A stretch of 55,297 nucleotides of DNA from Frankiales bacterium (GCA_025465465.1 JAODND010000043.1:1-55297), one strand, 5' to 3'. Positions 1 to 9,023 are shown, counted from the stretch's first letter. Program-made: numbers and translations. The notes: generated from the letters alone by a model not told the origin.

Positions 1-1
1 G

Positions 2-859
2 GTGATGCAGATCAACCCGACCGCGACGGTCGTCATCAAGTCGACGGTCCCGGTCGGCTTCTGCGCCAGGATGCGGCAGGTGCACCCCGGCGCGAGCATC
101 ATCTTCAGCCCCGAGTTCCTGCGCGAGGGGCGGGCCCTGCACGACAACCTGCACCCGTCCCGCATCATCGTCGGCGAGCGCGGGGAGCGCGGGCAGCGCT
201 TCGCCGACCTCCTCCTCGAGGGTGCCGTCGACAAGAGCGCGCCGGTGCTGCTGACGGACTCCACCGAAGCCGAGGCGGTGAAGCTGTTCGCCAACACCTA
301 CCTAGCGCTGCGCGAGGACTACTTCAACGAACTGGACACCTACGCCCTGACACACGGTCTCAACACCGGCCAGATCATCGAGGGCGTGGGCCTCGACCCC
401 CGCATCGGCAACTACTACAACAACCCGTCGTTCGGGTACGGCGGCTACTGCCTGCCCAAGGACACCAAGCAGCTGCAGGCGAACTACACGGACGTGCCGC
501 AAAACCTCATCAGCGCGATCGTGGACGCCAACACCACGCGCAAGGACTTCATCGCCACCGACATCCTGCGCCGCGCGCCAGCCACGGTGGGCGTCTACCG
601 GCTGATCATGAAGACCGGGTCGGACAACTTCCGCTCCTCCTCGATCCAGGGCGTCATGAAGCGGATCAAGGCCAAGGGGATCCCGGTGATCATCTACGAG
701 CCCGCCTTCGAGGGCGATGCCTTCTTCAACTCGGAGGTCGTCCACGATCTCGAGGAGTTCAAGAAGCGCTCCGACGTGATCATCGCGAACCGTCGTGACG
801 AGGAGCTCGACGACGTCGGCGACAAGGTCTACACGCGCGACATCCAGGGTCGCGACTGA
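2..859 (+). CDS. UDP-glucose/UDP-sugar 6-dehydrogenase, 3' part
   Basis: The reading frame enters from the left edge, so the N-terminal Rossmann half is missing and the GTG/ATG codons at 2-7 are unlikely to be the real start. The visible 285 residues contain STVPVGF, the EFLREG segment and the catalytic cysteine motif [10 protein letters not shown], all typical of NAD-dependent UDP-glucose/GDP-mannose dehydrogenases that oxidise a nucleotide sugar to its uronate for cell-envelope polysaccharides. Full-length short-type enzymes are about 390 residues, so roughly 100 are outside. The C-terminal UDP-binding domain is complete. Substrate (UDP-glucose versus another sugar) cannot be fixed from the sequence. 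Confidence 0.9.
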   Translation: MMQINPTATVVIKSTVPVGFCARMRQVHPGASIIFSPEFLREGRALHDNLHPSRIIVGERGERGQRFADLLLEGAVDKSAPVLLTDSTEAEAVKLFANTYLALREDYFNELDTYALTHGLNTGQIIEGVGLDPRIGNYYNNPSFGYGGYCLPKDTKQLQANYTDVPQNLISAIVDANTTRKDFIATDILRRAPATVGVYRLIMKTGSDNFRSSSIQGVMKRIKAKGIPVIIYEPAFEGDAFFNSEVVHDLEEFKKRSDVIIANRRDEELDDVGDKVYTRDIQGRD

Positions 860-965
860 GGGGGTGCCTCCACTTCTTGACATCGGCGCCGTCCCCCAAG
901 GCTCCCTGCACGCTCAGCACGGCGCCGGTCAGGGCTGGGATCGGTGAACAAGTGGAGGGACCCCC
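860..965. repeat. Long-loop inverted repeat directly after the UDP-sugar dehydrogenase
   Basis: Arms 860-875 and 950-965 pair over 16 positions with one mismatch (GGGGGT-g-CCTCCACTT against AAGTGGAGG-g-ACCCCC). The 74-nt loop holds two copies of the palindrome CGGCGCCG (884-891 and 920-927), which could pair with each other. It begins at the base after the stop codon, so it may act as a transcript terminator or 3'-end structure. No T-run follows. Confidence 0.45.
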
Positions 966-987
966 CTACGAGTGAAGGGACGTCACC

Positions 988-1377
988 GTGATGGAACCCT
1001 CCGTTGAGGCTCTGTTGTCGATGCAGACGTGGGCCGTCGTCGGGCTCTCCTCCAACCGCTCCCGGGCGGCCTGGGGCGTCGCGGAGTTCCTGCAGCGCAA
1101 GGGAAAGCGCATCGTGCCGGTGCACCCCGCGGTCGAGATCGTCCACGGCGAGCAGGGCTATGCCTCCTTGACCGACATCCCGTTCGCGGTCGACGTGGTC
1201 GACTGCTTCGTCCGCTCGTCCCTGGTCGGTCCGGTGGTCGACGAGGCGATCGCGATCGGGGCGAAGGGGGTCTGGATGCAGCTCGACGTGATCGACGACG
1301 AGGCAGCAGCACGGGCACGGGACGCGGGCCTGACCGTCGTCATGGACCGGTGCCCGAAGATCGAGTGGCGGTCCTGA
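988..1377 (+). CDS. CoA-binding domain protein (YccU-like)
   Basis: 129 residues forming a single CoA-binding Rossmann domain, the length of stand-alone YccU-type proteins. Visible signs are the opening beta strand WAVVGLSSN with a nucleotide-binding turn, the central PVHP, and the late cysteine-containing strand TVVMDRCPKIE that is characteristic of the family. Start GTG 988 is followed immediately by ATG 991; a purine-rich GAAGGGA lies at 974-980, so either is possible. The family binds CoA but the cellular role is not established. It stands alone, downstream of a structured intergenic region. Confidence 0.8.
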   Translation: MMEPSVEALLSMQTWAVVGLSSNRSRAAWGVAEFLQRKGKRIVPVHPAVEIVHGEQGYASLTDIPFAVDVVDCFVRSSLVGPVVDEAIAIGAKGVWMQLDVIDDEAAARARDAGLTVVMDRCPKIEWRS

Positions 1378-1490
1378 GCCGACCCTACGGGGACTCCCTT
1401 CCCGCGTGCACACGGCAGCGGAGGACATTGGGCTCGCTGAGCGTGGGCAAGGCCTGACGCGAGCCTGGCCTGTGCATGAGCGAAGGGGTG

Positions 1491-2735
1491 CTAGCGCTGG
1501 CGGGCGAGGCCGAGCTCGTGGGGGCGATGGTCGGGAAAGACGGTGCCGAGGACGCGGGCGCCACCCAGCCGGCGGTGCACCAGCTCACCGAGGACGTCGC
1601 GGTAGTCGGTGGTGGCCTGCAGGTCGCCGTTGTCGAGCTGCCTGGCGCCGAGTCCGGGCCAGCGGCCGTACACCCGGCCACCGCGAATGCCGCCGCCGAG
1701 CACCAGCATCGCCGAGCCGTGGCCGTGGTCGACGCCGCTGCTGCCGTTCTGAGCCACCCTGCGACCGAACTCCGAGACCGTGACGATCGTGGTGCCGCCG
1801 AGCAGCGGGCCGAGGTCACGCGCAAAGGCCGCGAGCCCGCGGGCCAACGAGGAGACCTGGTCGTGGAGGTATCCACTGGTCGCCACCCCCATGCCCTCAT
1901 GGGTGTCCCAGCTGCCGGTCGCGTCGACCGTGGCGACCTCGAGGCCGAGCCCTGCCCGCGCGATCTCGGCGATCTGCTTGAGGCCGCTGCCGAAGCTGTC
2001 GTTCGGGTAGCTCACACCCGCACGCGGCACGTAGGTCTTGTCGCGGTACGGCGCCAGCCGGCGCAGCGCGTCGAGGGTGCCGCGGGCGGCGACCGCGTTG
2101 GGACCGGCGATCCCGTCGTACATCTGCGCCAGGGCCGTCTCGGTGCGGTGCGTCGCAGTCTTGGCGACCTGGACCCGCAGCTCCGACACGGAGTTGAGGG
2201 CCAGGGCCGGGACGCCACCGCGAAGGGTGCCCGGCGGATAGCCGATCGCCATCGCCGGGAAGTCGGCCGCCGACAGCCCGCGCGCGGTCATGAGCCGGTC
2301 GACCCAGCCGGTCTGCGTGCCGTTGGCGAGGTTGACTCCGCGCTCCATCGCATCGGTGGCCTCGAAGTGCGAGCGGGTGCCGTCGGAGTCGCCGACCGCG
2401 TGCACCACGGCGAGCTGCCGGTTGTGCCAGTAGGGCACCAGGGGCGCGAACGCCGGGTGCAGACCGAAGTGGCGGTCGAGCTTCACCGCCTGCGAGGGCT
2501 TCACCGCGATGTCCGGGCGGGCGGCGAGGTAGTTGTGGTCGGCGATCGGCGGGACGAGCGACAGCCCGTCCGCGCCGCCCCGCAGCGACACGACGACGAG
2601 CAGGTCAGTGTTGTGACGGTCGGCGGCGAAAGCCATCCGGGGAGCGGCAAGCTCGAGGGCACCGAGGCCACCGAGGACGCCCGCGCCGGTGAGCAGCCGG
2701 CGACGCGTGCAGACCAGGTCCTGGCACTCGTTCAT
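1491..2735 (-). CDS. DUF1501 protein, Tat-exported
   Basis: 414 residues. The N-terminus has a twin-arginine-type signal (RRRLL at residues 11-15, then a Gly/Ala-rich hydrophobic stretch ending near AFAA). The body carries the DUF1501 hallmarks: LRGGADGLS near the mature N-terminus, SWDTHEGM, SEFGRR, DHGHGSAM and a GGIRGG..YGRWPG segment, a sulfatase-like alkaline-phosphatase-fold family. Its ATG overlaps the stop of the upstream DUF1800 gene by 4 bases, so the two are co-translated. The family pair occurs in many bacteria, but the biochemical function is unknown; secretion and joint action are inferred. Confidence 0.85.
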   Translation of the reverse strand: MNECQDLVCTRRRLLTGAGVLGGLGALELAAPRMAFAADRHNTDLLVVVSLRGGADGLSLVPPIADHNYLAARPDIAVKPSQAVKLDRHFGLHPAFAPLVPYWHNRQLAVVHAVGDSDGTRSHFEATDAMERGVNLANGTQTGWVDRLMTARGLSAADFPAMAIGYPPGTLRGGVPALALNSVSELRVQVAKTATHRTETALAQMYDGIAGPNAVAARGTLDALRRLAPYRDKTYVPRAGVSYPNDSFGSGLKQIAEIARAGLGLEVATVDATGSWDTHEGMGVATSGYLHDQVSSLARGLAAFARDLGPLLGGTTIVTVSEFGRRVAQNGSSGVDHGHGSAMLVLGGGIRGGRVYGRWPGLGARQLDNGDLQATTDYRDVLGELVHRRLGGARVLGTVFPDHRPHELGLARQR

Positions 2736-4246
2736 CGGACCAGTGCCTCCGGGGATGAGAGCAGCAGCGCGGCCACCGGCAGGGCCAGCCCGTGGGCCGC
2801 CGAGGCGTCGACGACGTGGCTGGCCTTGAGCCCCACACCGGTCAGGACCGCGCGCTTCAGGCCGGCCCGCGGCGTGCTGCTGAGCAGCACCTGTGAGAGT
2901 CGGTCGACGAGTCCGCCGGCGGTCGTCGGCACGGGGGCACCGACCAGAGCGGTGGCGTCGAGGGGCTGCAGACCGTGGTAGCCGCCGCGGACCAGCGTCT
3001 GGACGCTGTTCCAGCGGGCGAGCATCGTCGCCGTCGAGGCATAGGCGCTGGTGCTGTCGGGGTAGCCGTTGGGAGGTGACCACTCGAAGGGCGCCTGGCC
3101 GAGCTGCCGCAGCGCGGAGGCGATCGACGCGCCGTTGGTCGTGAGATCGGGCGAGGCCTGCACCCCGAGGGCGCGCACGCACTGCACGAACCACTCGAAG
3201 GGCCGCTGCGCCTTCTGGCCGGCCGAGTGCTGGAACTCGTGGGAGCCCACGATGTGCTTGATGACAGGGACGATCTGCGTGCCGTGTGCCCGGTAGACGG
3301 CGGCGGAGCTGGCGACCAGGCCGGCCGGAGGGGCATCGCTGACCAGCCGGCGGACCAGCTTGGTGGCGATCCGGTTGGCCGTCATCGGGTGGTGCGCCAG
3401 GTAGGACACCAGCGACAGGGCGACCGCCTTGCCGTTGCTCTGGTCGCGGTTGGGATGCGACCAGCCCATGACGCGGACGGGCCCGACGTGGTGCCAGCTG
3501 GGCTGGTAGGTGAACCCTCCGGTGGTCTCGTCGACGGACAGCCCGGTCAGCGCGAGGGCGGCGTTGTGCACGTCGCGCTGGTGGTAGCCGCCCTTGACGC
3601 CGACGGTGTGCAGCTCGAGCAGCTCCCGGGCGTAGTTCTCGTTGGGGTTGTTGCCCCGGGAGTAGGCCTGGTCGAGGTACAGCAGCATGGCGGGGCTCTG
3701 GGCGCTGGCGGCGAGCATGTCTGCGAACGCCCCGAGGGCGTGCTTGCGGATGACCGTGTAGTCGTCGACGACCTTGTGCTGCGGGAAGGGCGGGCCATAG
3801 ATGGACAGATGGTTGGTCCAGAGCTCGACCATCAGCTCGTAGAGCTGGTTGTCGCCGAACGCGGCCCGGGCGAAGGTCTGCACCTGCAGGTCCGTGATGC
3901 CGTAGTGGCCCAGGTCGTTCATGACCGGCCCCGAGACAGCCGGCGGCAGCGGCGCCGAGCTCAGACCGGTGCCGTGCAGCGTCGCGCCGACGTCGATCGC
4001 GCCCGAGAGCTGCTCGTTCACCCACGCACTGACCCCGACCTTGCGCACGTGCGCCACGAGGTCCGGCGTGGCGCCGAAGGTGAGCCGGCGCACGGCGTGC
4101 AGCACCGGGTCGTGCGTGACCGGCAGCGGCTGCGTCGACCGGCTCGGGCTGGCGGCCTCAGACACCTGTGCGGCGAGCACTCCGACGGCAGCGGCACCCG
4201 CGACGGAGCCCGTGAGCATGGCGCGGCGGCTCGGCTGTGCAGTCAC
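2732..4246 (-). CDS. DUF1800 protein, probably Tat-exported
   Basis: 504 residues from GTG 4246, chosen because GAGGTGA lies 5 bases upstream; an in-frame codon at 4291 lacks this. The N-terminus VTAQPSRRAML is followed by an Ala/Gly/Val-rich hydrophobic stretch, consistent with a Tat signal. The body matches DUF1800: RRLTFGATP near the mature N-terminus, WTNHLSI, YLDQAYSRGNNPNENYAREL with the conserved Asn/Arg/Glu, and ALTGLS. It overlaps the DUF1501 gene by 4 bases. No enzymatic function is established for the family; a role in export or surface-associated metabolism is only guesswork. Confidence 0.83.
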   Translation of the reverse strand: MTAQPSRRAMLTGSVAGAAAVGVLAAQVSEAASPSRSTQPLPVTHDPVLHAVRRLTFGATPDLVAHVRKVGVSAWVNEQLSGAIDVGATLHGTGLSSAPLPPAVSGPVMNDLGHYGITDLQVQTFARAAFGDNQLYELMVELWTNHLSIYGPPFPQHKVVDDYTVIRKHALGAFADMLAASAQSPAMLLYLDQAYSRGNNPNENYARELLELHTVGVKGGYHQRDVHNAALALTGLSVDETTGGFTYQPSWHHVGPVRVMGWSHPNRDQSNGKAVALSLVSYLAHHPMTANRIATKLVRRLVSDAPPAGLVASSAAVYRAHGTQIVPVIKHIVGSHEFQHSAGQKAQRPFEWFVQCVRALGVQASPDLTTNGASIASALRQLGQAPFEWSPPNGYPDSTSAYASTATMLARWNSVQTLVRGGYHGLQPLDATALVGAPVPTTAGGLVDRLSQVLLSSTPRAGLKRAVLTGVGLKASHVVDASAAHGLALPVAALLLSSPEALVR

Positions 4247-4301
4247 CCGTGTCACCTCGAGGGGAGATCGGCGTTGCCCCGGACAACGCACGAAGGCGAC
4301 A

Positions 4302-4307
4302 AAGGTA
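4302..4307 (-). promoter_or_regulatory. Candidate -10 for the DUF1800-DUF1501 operon
   Basis: Read on the minus strand this is TACCTT (TANNNT), about 56 bases before the GTG at 4246 and just after the purE stop. No convincing -35 was seen, so the call is tentative. Confidence 0.3.
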
Positions 4308-4350
4308 ACGGACTTCCCGAACCAGGGCGAAGCGGCGGGTCGTCGGTGTT

Positions 4351-4857
4351 TCAGCCCTGTGAGTGCAGGCGTTTCTGCAGCGCCGCGTCCTTTGCCCGGG
4401 CCTGGTCGGCCAGTGCCGCCTGGAAGTCGCGCATCCGCTGGAGCAGGTGGGTGTCGGACGACGCGAGGATGCGCACGGCGAGCAGCCCGGCGTTGCGCGC
4501 CCCGGCGACCGAGACCGTGGCGACGGGTACCCCCGCCGGCATCTGCACGATCGAGAGCAGCGAGTCCATCCCGTCCAGGTGCTTGAGCGGCACGGGCACG
4601 CCGATCACCGGGAGCGGGGTCATCGACGCCACCATTCCGGGCAGGTGCGCCGCCCCGCCGGCGCCGGCGATGACGACCCGCAGTCCGCGGTCGGCTGCGG
4701 CGGCGGCGTAGTCGAGCATGTCGACGGGCGTGCGGTGAGCGGAGACGACGTGCACCTCGTGCGGCACCTCGAACTCCTTGAGCGCCTCCGAGGCGCCCTC
4801 CATCGTGGGCCAGTCGCTGTCGCTGCCCATGATGATGCCGACTAGGGGGTCAACCAC
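4351..4857 (-). CDS. purE: N5-carboxyaminoimidazole ribonucleotide mutase
   Basis: 168 residues with the class I PurE signatures GSDSDW (residues 11-16), SAHRTP and [10 protein letters not shown], which bind the ribonucleotide phosphate and carry the catalytic histidine. It converts N5-CAIR to CAIR in de novo purine synthesis in the cytoplasm. The GTG start at 4857 lies 16 bases inside the end of purK, so translation is coupled and the two enzymes work in sequence. Length and motifs are ordinary for the family. Confidence 0.95.
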   Translation of the reverse strand: MVDPLVGIIMGSDSDWPTMEGASEALKEFEVPHEVHVVSAHRTPVDMLDYAAAAADRGLRVVIAGAGGAAHLPGMVASMTPLPVIGVPVPLKHLDGMDSLLSIVQMPAGVPVATVSVAGARNAGLLAVRILASSDTHLLQRMRDFQAALADQARAKDAALQKRLHSQG

Positions 4858-5984
4858 TGGCCCGTCCTCAGGTAGTGCGCGCCCGCACGTGCGCGGGCGC
4901 CCGTCTCGTCGAGATCATCCCCTAGCGCGGTGACGTGCCCGATCTTGCGGCCGGGCCGGACCTCCTTGCCGTACAGGTGGACCTTCAGCGCCGGGTCGTG
5001 GGCGAACAGCAGGTGCAGGCGCTTGTCGAGCTCGGGGTCGCCCTCGCCGCCCAGCAGGTTGGCCATCACGACGACAGGAGCGGTCAGCGTCGTCGTACCG
5101 AGGGGGTAGTCGAGCACCGCACGCAGGTGCTGCTCGAACTGGGAGGTGCGGGCGCCCTCGATGGTCCAGTGGCCGGAGTTGTGCGGGCGCATGGCGAGCT
5201 CGTTGACCAGGAGCCCCTCGGCCGTCTCGAAGAGCTCGACGGCCAGCACCCCGACGACCCCGAGGGCGTCCGCGAGGCGCAGCGCGAGCCCTTGTGCCTC
5301 GACCGCCAGGTCGTCCGACAGCCCGGGGGCGGGGGCGACGACCTCGACGCAGATGCCGTCGGCCTGCACGGTCTCCACGACGGGCCACGCCGCGGCTTGT
5401 CCGTAGGGCGACCGGGCCACCACGGCCGCGAGCTCCCGCAGCAGCGGCACCTTCTGCTCGACGAGCAGCCGGACCCCGCTGGCCAGCACGGTGGCGGCGT
5501 CGGCGGCCGAGTCGACGATCCAGACGCCCTTGCCGTCGTATCCCCCGGTCGCTGCCTTGAGCACCACCGGCCAGCCGTGCTCGGTCGCGAAGGCGTCGAG
5601 GTCCGCCGCGGTCGAGACCGCCGCGAAGGGCGGGACGGGGACGCCGAGCTCGCGCAGCCGCTGCCTCATCACGAGCTTGTCCTGCGCGTGCAGCAGCGCG
5701 GCCGACGACGGCAGGACGGTGTGGCCCCGCTCCTCCATCGCGCGGATGAGGTCGCCCGGGACGTGCTCGTGGTCGAAGGTCACGACCTCGCACCCCTCGG
5801 CGAAGTCGAGCAGGTCCTGCTCCGACGTGTGCGAGCCGACCACGACGTTGCTGGCCACCAGGGCGGCGCTGTCGTGCGACGCGTCCGCCAGCACCCGCAG
5901 CGACAGGCCCAGCGCGATCGCGGCCTGGTGCGTCATGCGGGAGAGCTGGCCGCCCCCGACCATCCCGACGACCGGCAGGTCCAT
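4842..5984 (-). CDS. purK: N5-carboxyaminoimidazole ribonucleotide synthase
   Basis: 380 residues of ATP-grasp enzyme. The N-terminal [10 protein letters not shown], the ATP-grasp segments [14 protein letters not shown] and LLVEQKVP, and [14 protein letters not shown] near the active site are all present. It carboxylates AIR with ATP and bicarbonate, feeding PurE. ATG 5984 was chosen because AGGGG lies just upstream; the phosphatase stop is 26 bases before it, so the phosphatase, purK and purE may form one transcript. Confidence 0.95.
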   Translation of the reverse strand: MDLPVVGMVGGGQLSRMTHQAAIALGLSLRVLADASHDSAALVASNVVVGSHTSEQDLLDFAEGCEVVTFDHEHVPGDLIRAMEERGHTVLPSSAALLHAQDKLVMRQRLRELGVPVPPFAAVSTAADLDAFATEHGWPVVLKAATGGYDGKGVWIVDSAADAATVLASGVRLLVEQKVPLLRELAAVVARSPYGQAAAWPVVETVQADGICVEVVAPAPGLSDDLAVEAQGLALRLADALGVVGVLAVELFETAEGLLVNELAMRPHNSGHWTIEGARTSQFEQHLRAVLDYPLGTTTLTAPVVVMANLLGGEGDPELDKRLHLLFAHDPALKVHLYGKEVRPGRKIGHVTALGDDLDETGARARAGAHYLRTGQWLTP

Positions 5985-6010
5985 CGCACCCCTGATGGCC
6001 GCCCGAACCG

Positions 6011-6766
6011 TCACCCGAGCAGCCTTCTGGACAACCGCGCCACGGTCTCCTCGTCGACGCCGATCGTCATGGCGAGGCCGTGGACGCCGCCGTAGGTCGC
6101 GTCGACGCGGTCGAGGAAGCGCTCCATGTTGGCGCCGTGCAGGCGGAAGGACTCGGGGGTACGGCGGGCCATGTCGTCGTGGTAGAGCTCGGACGAGAGC
6201 AGCCGGTCGCGGACCGCCATGATCCGCTCGTCCGTCAGGACGTAGTCGGCGACGACGGCGCTGCGGGTGACGCCGACGAGGGACAGCGCGAGCGCGCACA
6301 CGACGCCGGTGCGGTCCTTGCCAGCCGCGCAGTGCACGAGGACGGCACCCGACCGGGGGTCGGCGATGGTCCGCAGCGCCGTGGCGATCGCGTCGGGCGC
6401 GTGGTTGACGTAGTCGATGTAGAAGTGGTCCATCGCCTCGTCGCCGGCCTCCTCGTGCGGGATGGCCTTCTCCACGACATCCTCGGCGCGGGCCTCGAAG
6501 CCGTGCGGGATGAGGTCGAGGTGCACGTGCGTGACGTCCGTCTCGCGCAGTGGGCCGGGACCGATGATGTCGAGCTCCGCACCCGTGCGCATGTCCAGCA
6601 CGGTGCGCAGGCCGTGCTCGCGCAGCACGTCGAGGTCCTTCGGCGTCAGGTCCTGCAGGTTGTCCGACCGCAGCAGCACCCCCGACCTGGTCACCCGGCC
6701 GTCGACGGTCGGGAGACCGCCGAGGTCGCGTGCGTTGACAGCGCCTTCGAGCTCCAGCCAAGTCAC
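6011..6766 (-). CDS. Tyrosine/serine (lipid) phosphatase, CX5R family
   Basis: 251 residues. The active-site loop HCAAGKDRTG gives Cys146 and Arg152 of the CX5R motif, and NARDLGGLPT near the N-terminus is the usual opening of bacterial PtpB-like tyrosine/phosphoinositide phosphatases. It is predicted cytoplasmic, with no signal peptide. The GTG start at 6766 has no Shine-Dalgarno but a TAGAGT box 6 bases before it, so the mRNA is probably leaderless. It is upstream of purK on the same strand; the link to purine synthesis is probably only transcriptional. Natural substrate unknown. Confidence 0.85.
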   Translation of the reverse strand: MTWLELEGAVNARDLGGLPTVDGRVTRSGVLLRSDNLQDLTPKDLDVLREHGLRTVLDMRTGAELDIIGPGPLRETDVTHVHLDLIPHGFEARAEDVVEKAIPHEEAGDEAMDHFYIDYVNHAPDAIATALRTIADPRSGAVLVHCAAGKDRTGVVCALALSLVGVTRSAVVADYVLTDERIMAVRDRLLSSELYHDDMARRTPESFRLHGANMERFLDRVDATYGGVHGLAMTIGVDEETVARLSRRLLG

Positions 6767-6772
6767 AGGATG

Positions 6773-6785
6773 ACTCTATTAGCCT
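6773..6785. promoter_or_regulatory. Back-to-back leaderless promoters
   Basis: Within a 25-bp divergent gap, TAGAGT on the minus strand (6778-6773) lies 6 bases before GTG 6766, and TAGCCT on the plus strand (6780-6785) lies 6 bases before GTG 6792. Each matches TANNNT at the spacing expected when transcription begins at the start codon. Confidence 0.6.
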
Positions 6786-6791
6786 GGTCAG

Positions 6792-7253
6792 GTGCTCAGC
6801 TCCCTGCAGGACCGGCTGCGCCCGGTCGCCTCGGAGCTGTTCAAGTTCGTGGTGGTGGGCGGCTTCTGCTTCGTGCTCGACACCGTCCTCGCCAACCTGT
6901 TCCACTTCACGCTGCATCTCGGACCCACCACGTCCAAGACGCTGTCGACGGTCATCGCGACCGGGGTGTCCTACGTCGGGAACCGGCTGTGGTCGTTTGC
7001 GCACCGCGTCGACGACGACCGCGGGCACGGCCAGGACGTCACCGTCTATGCGCTCATCAACGTCGTCGGGCTGGTCATCACGCTCATCCCCGTCGACGTC
7101 GCGCACTATGCGCTGGGCGAGACCAGCAAGCTGGCGTTCAACGTGAGCCAGGTCCTCGGCACGCTCGTCGCGACGGTCTTCCGGTTCTGGGCCTACCGCC
7201 GCTGGGTGTTCGGCGCCGACCCCGACCACGCGGAGCGGGCGGCGCTCGTCTAG
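6792..7253 (+). CDS. GtrA family membrane protein
   Basis: 153 residues with four hydrophobic segments, the GtrA layout: FKFVVVGGFCFVLDT in the first, SYVGNRLWSF between helices 2 and 3, and RFWAYRRWVF at the end. GtrA proteins move or help move polyprenol-linked sugars across the membrane for glycan or teichoic-acid modification. The start is GTG with a -10 box 6 bases upstream and no ribosome site, so leaderless. Its last bases overlap the convergent cyclase gene by 3. The carried sugar is unknown. Confidence 0.85.
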   Translation: MLSSLQDRLRPVASELFKFVVVGGFCFVLDTVLANLFHFTLHLGPTTSKTLSTVIATGVSYVGNRLWSFAHRVDDDRGHGQDVTVYALINVVGLVITLIPVDVAHYALGETSKLAFNVSQVLGTLVATVFRFWAYRRWVFGADPDHAERAALV

Positions 7254-8200
7254 GCCTCCCGGCGGACTTCCCGACGGACGAGGTACGGCGTGAGGGCGCG
7301 GTAGCCCCGTACGGCGCGGCGCTGCAGCTGCGTGACGACGAAGCCGTCGGCGAGCTCCCCCGCCACCTGCTTGTCCACGAGCAGGCTGCCGGGGCGGGCC
7401 TCGCTCGACAGCCGGGACGCGAGGTTGACCGGCTCACCGAAGACGTCGCCGAGCCGGACCAGCACAGGGCCGCAGGCCACGCCGCCCCGCACCGAGGGCA
7501 GGTCCTCCTCAGCTTCGTGCTGCTCGACCGTGTCGAGCGCGACACCAACCGCGTCGATCGCGCGGTCGGTGGTGTAGAGCACCCCGTCGCCGAGGGTCTT
7601 GATGACGCGGCCACCGGCGTTCGTGACCCGCAACGAGGTGGCTCGCTCGAACCGTTCCAGGGTCCGCTCCAGCTGGCTGGCGTCCCACGTCCGTGAGGAC
7701 TTCGTGAACCCGACCAGGTCCAGGAAGCCGACCGCGAGCACCGGCATGCCGTGCTCGCGGACCGTCGCGATGGAGCGCTGCACCGCGGCCGCGAACTGCC
7801 GCCGCCACATGAAGACGACGAGGTGGTCGAGCTTGGGCAGCACCTCGTCGGCGCGGGTGGCGAGCTCCGCCAGCGCGTCGTCGACCTCCAGCCCCGCAGA
7901 GCGAGCGCGCAGCACGTCGACCTGGGCCTCGGCCAGCCGCGCCAGCGACTGGCCCATGGCCCGCGCCATGACGAGCGTCGTGTCGAGGTCGACGATGCCC
8001 AGCTCGAGCAGCTCGGATGCCGTGGTGAGCGCCGCGACATCGCGGTGGGTGAAGGCCTTCTCGCCGTAGGGGATCTCCGGGAAGCCCATCGCCGACCACA
8101 CGTCCCGGGCGACGTCGGCGGGAACGCCGGACAGTCGCTCGACGTCCGCGCGGTCGAGGGTCAGCGGCTCACCGAGCAGCACGGCATCGAGGTCTTCCAC
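7250..8200 (-). CDS. Class III adenylate/guanylate cyclase domain protein
   Basis: 316 residues. The N-terminal half is a helical region, and the C-terminal half is a class III cyclase homology domain: FLDLVGFT (metal-binding Asp), GGRVIKTLGDGVL, and GEPVNLASRLSSEARPG. Such proteins form cAMP or cGMP as cytoplasmic dimers, or are inactive regulators. The second metal aspartate is in the GD of TLGDGV, so activity is possible. The GTG at 8200 is preceded by TAGGTT at 6 bases, so it is leaderless. No membrane helix is evident. Signal sensed by the N-terminal part unknown. Confidence 0.85.
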   Translation of the reverse strand: MEDLDAVLLGEPLTLDRADVERLSGVPADVARDVWSAMGFPEIPYGEKAFTHRDVAALTTASELLELGIVDLDTTLVMARAMGQSLARLAEAQVDVLRARSAGLEVDDALAELATRADEVLPKLDHLVVFMWRRQFAAAVQRSIATVREHGMPVLAVGFLDLVGFTKSSRTWDASQLERTLERFERATSLRVTNAGGRVIKTLGDGVLYTTDRAIDAVGVALDTVEQHEAEEDLPSVRGGVACGPVLVRLGDVFGEPVNLASRLSSEARPGSLLVDKQVAGELADGFVVTQLQRRAVRGYRALTPYLVRREVRREA

Positions 8201-8206
8201 GGGTGC

Positions 8207-8231
8207 AACCTAGTGCTCCGAGGCGTACCGT
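8207..8231. promoter_or_regulatory. Divergent leaderless promoters
   Basis: In the 38-bp gap, TAGGTT on the minus strand (8212-8207) lies 6 bases before GTG 8200. TACCGT on the plus strand (8226-8231) lies 7 bases before GTG 8239. Both fit TANNNT with transcription starting at the initiation codon. Confidence 0.55.
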
Positions 8232-8238
8232 CAGGGCA

Positions 8239-8526
8239 GTGACAGGTCGCCAGAAGGCCTACTACGGGATCCGGGCCGGAGCCCTGCTCATCTTCGTCCT
8301 GGCAGCGCTGGTCATGCCGCGGGGGGTCCCAGCCGGGCTGGCTGCCGGAGCCGCCGGGATCATCGGCCTGCTGACCTGCATCGGCGTCAACGCCGGCGGG
8401 CCCGGCGAGCGGGCCGGGGCTCTGGAGCAGGGCGTCCGCTACGAGCAGGCCCGCGCTCCGCAGGGCGACTGGCCGCCGTACCCCGACGACAAGGTGGTCG
8501 AGGGCGAGGTGCTCAAGGAGCCGTAG
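8239..8526 (+). CDS. Small two-helix membrane protein
   Basis: 95 residues. Two hydrophobic helices are visible (about residues 12-27 and 32-50), followed by a charged, proline-rich cytoplasmic-type tail. I do not recognise the family. The GTG start at 8239 is chosen from the -10 box TACCGT 7 bases before it; the frame is open further upstream but runs into the divergent promoter. The 3' end overlaps the convergent PH-domain gene by 14 bases. Confidence 0.65.
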   Translation: MTGRQKAYYGIRAGALLIFVLAALVMPRGVPAGLAAGAAGIIGLLTCIGVNAGGPGERAGALEQGVRYEQARAPQGDWPPYPDDKVVEGEVLKEP

Positions 8527-9016
8527 GTGCGAGGCCGCCCGGGCTCTGCTGATCGACCAGGTCGTAGACGACGCGCTGCACCTTCTCCACCTTGGGGATG
8601 TCGGTCAGCGTCACCTGACCCCGCTCCCCTGCCGACTCGACGACGAGCGTCCCGCAGCCGAGCAGCCGCTCGAACAACGAGTGGTGGAAGCTGACGTCGT
8701 TGATGCGCGCGAGCGGGATGTCGCGGCCCTGCCGGCCGAGCACACCGCTGCGCATCACGACCCGCTCCGACGTGACGACGAAGTGCGTGGTCCGCCACTT
8801 CAGCAGCGGCACCACGAAGAACCCGAGGAGCAGCAGCAGACCGAGGCCGACGACGACCCAGTTCGCGGTGGTGGAGTAGCCCTGCGCGAGCAGGAACCCG
8901 GCGAGCGCCAGGATGCCGAGCAGCTCGAGGAAGGGCAGGAACATGACCTTCCAGTGGGGGTGCAGGTCGAGCACGACCGACTCGCCCTCGCCCAGCAGCT
9001 TCTGCGGGTACGCCAT
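8513..9016 (-). CDS. Bacterial PH domain membrane protein (YdbS-like)
   Basis: 167 residues: two adjacent membrane helices at about 24-45 and 52-72, then a bacterial PH-like domain beginning with THFVVTSERVVMRSGVLGR and containing RDIPLARINDVSF, the standard bPH2 motif. These proteins sit in the inner membrane with the PH domain in the cytoplasm; a role in envelope stress is suggested for some relatives. It lies just downstream of birA on the same strand, with a gap of 7 bases, so probably co-transcribed with it. Confidence 0.8.
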   Translation of the reverse strand: MAYPQKLLGEGESVVLDLHPHWKVMFLPFLELLGILALAGFLLAQGYSTTANWVVVGLGLLLLLGFFVVPLLKWRTTHFVVTSERVVMRSGVLGRQGRDIPLARINDVSFHHSLFERLLGCGTLVVESAGERGQVTLTDIPKVEKVQRVVYDLVDQQSPGGLAPTAP

Positions 9017-9023
9017 GCCCGGA

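Noticed and set aside
1491..4025. Single long minus-strand frame across both DUF genes
   Set aside because: Only the part from 2735 down has DUF1501 motifs; upstream it is the wrong frame of the DUF1800 gene.
2732..4291. Longer DUF1800 start at 4291
   Set aside because: No ribosome site there and the extra residues are charged and not signal-like; GTG 4246 has GAGGTGA.
4842..7229. 795-residue minus-strand frame extending purK upstream
   Set aside because: The N-terminal two thirds is an Arg/Gly-rich shadow of the phosphatase and GtrA genes; purK starts at 5984.
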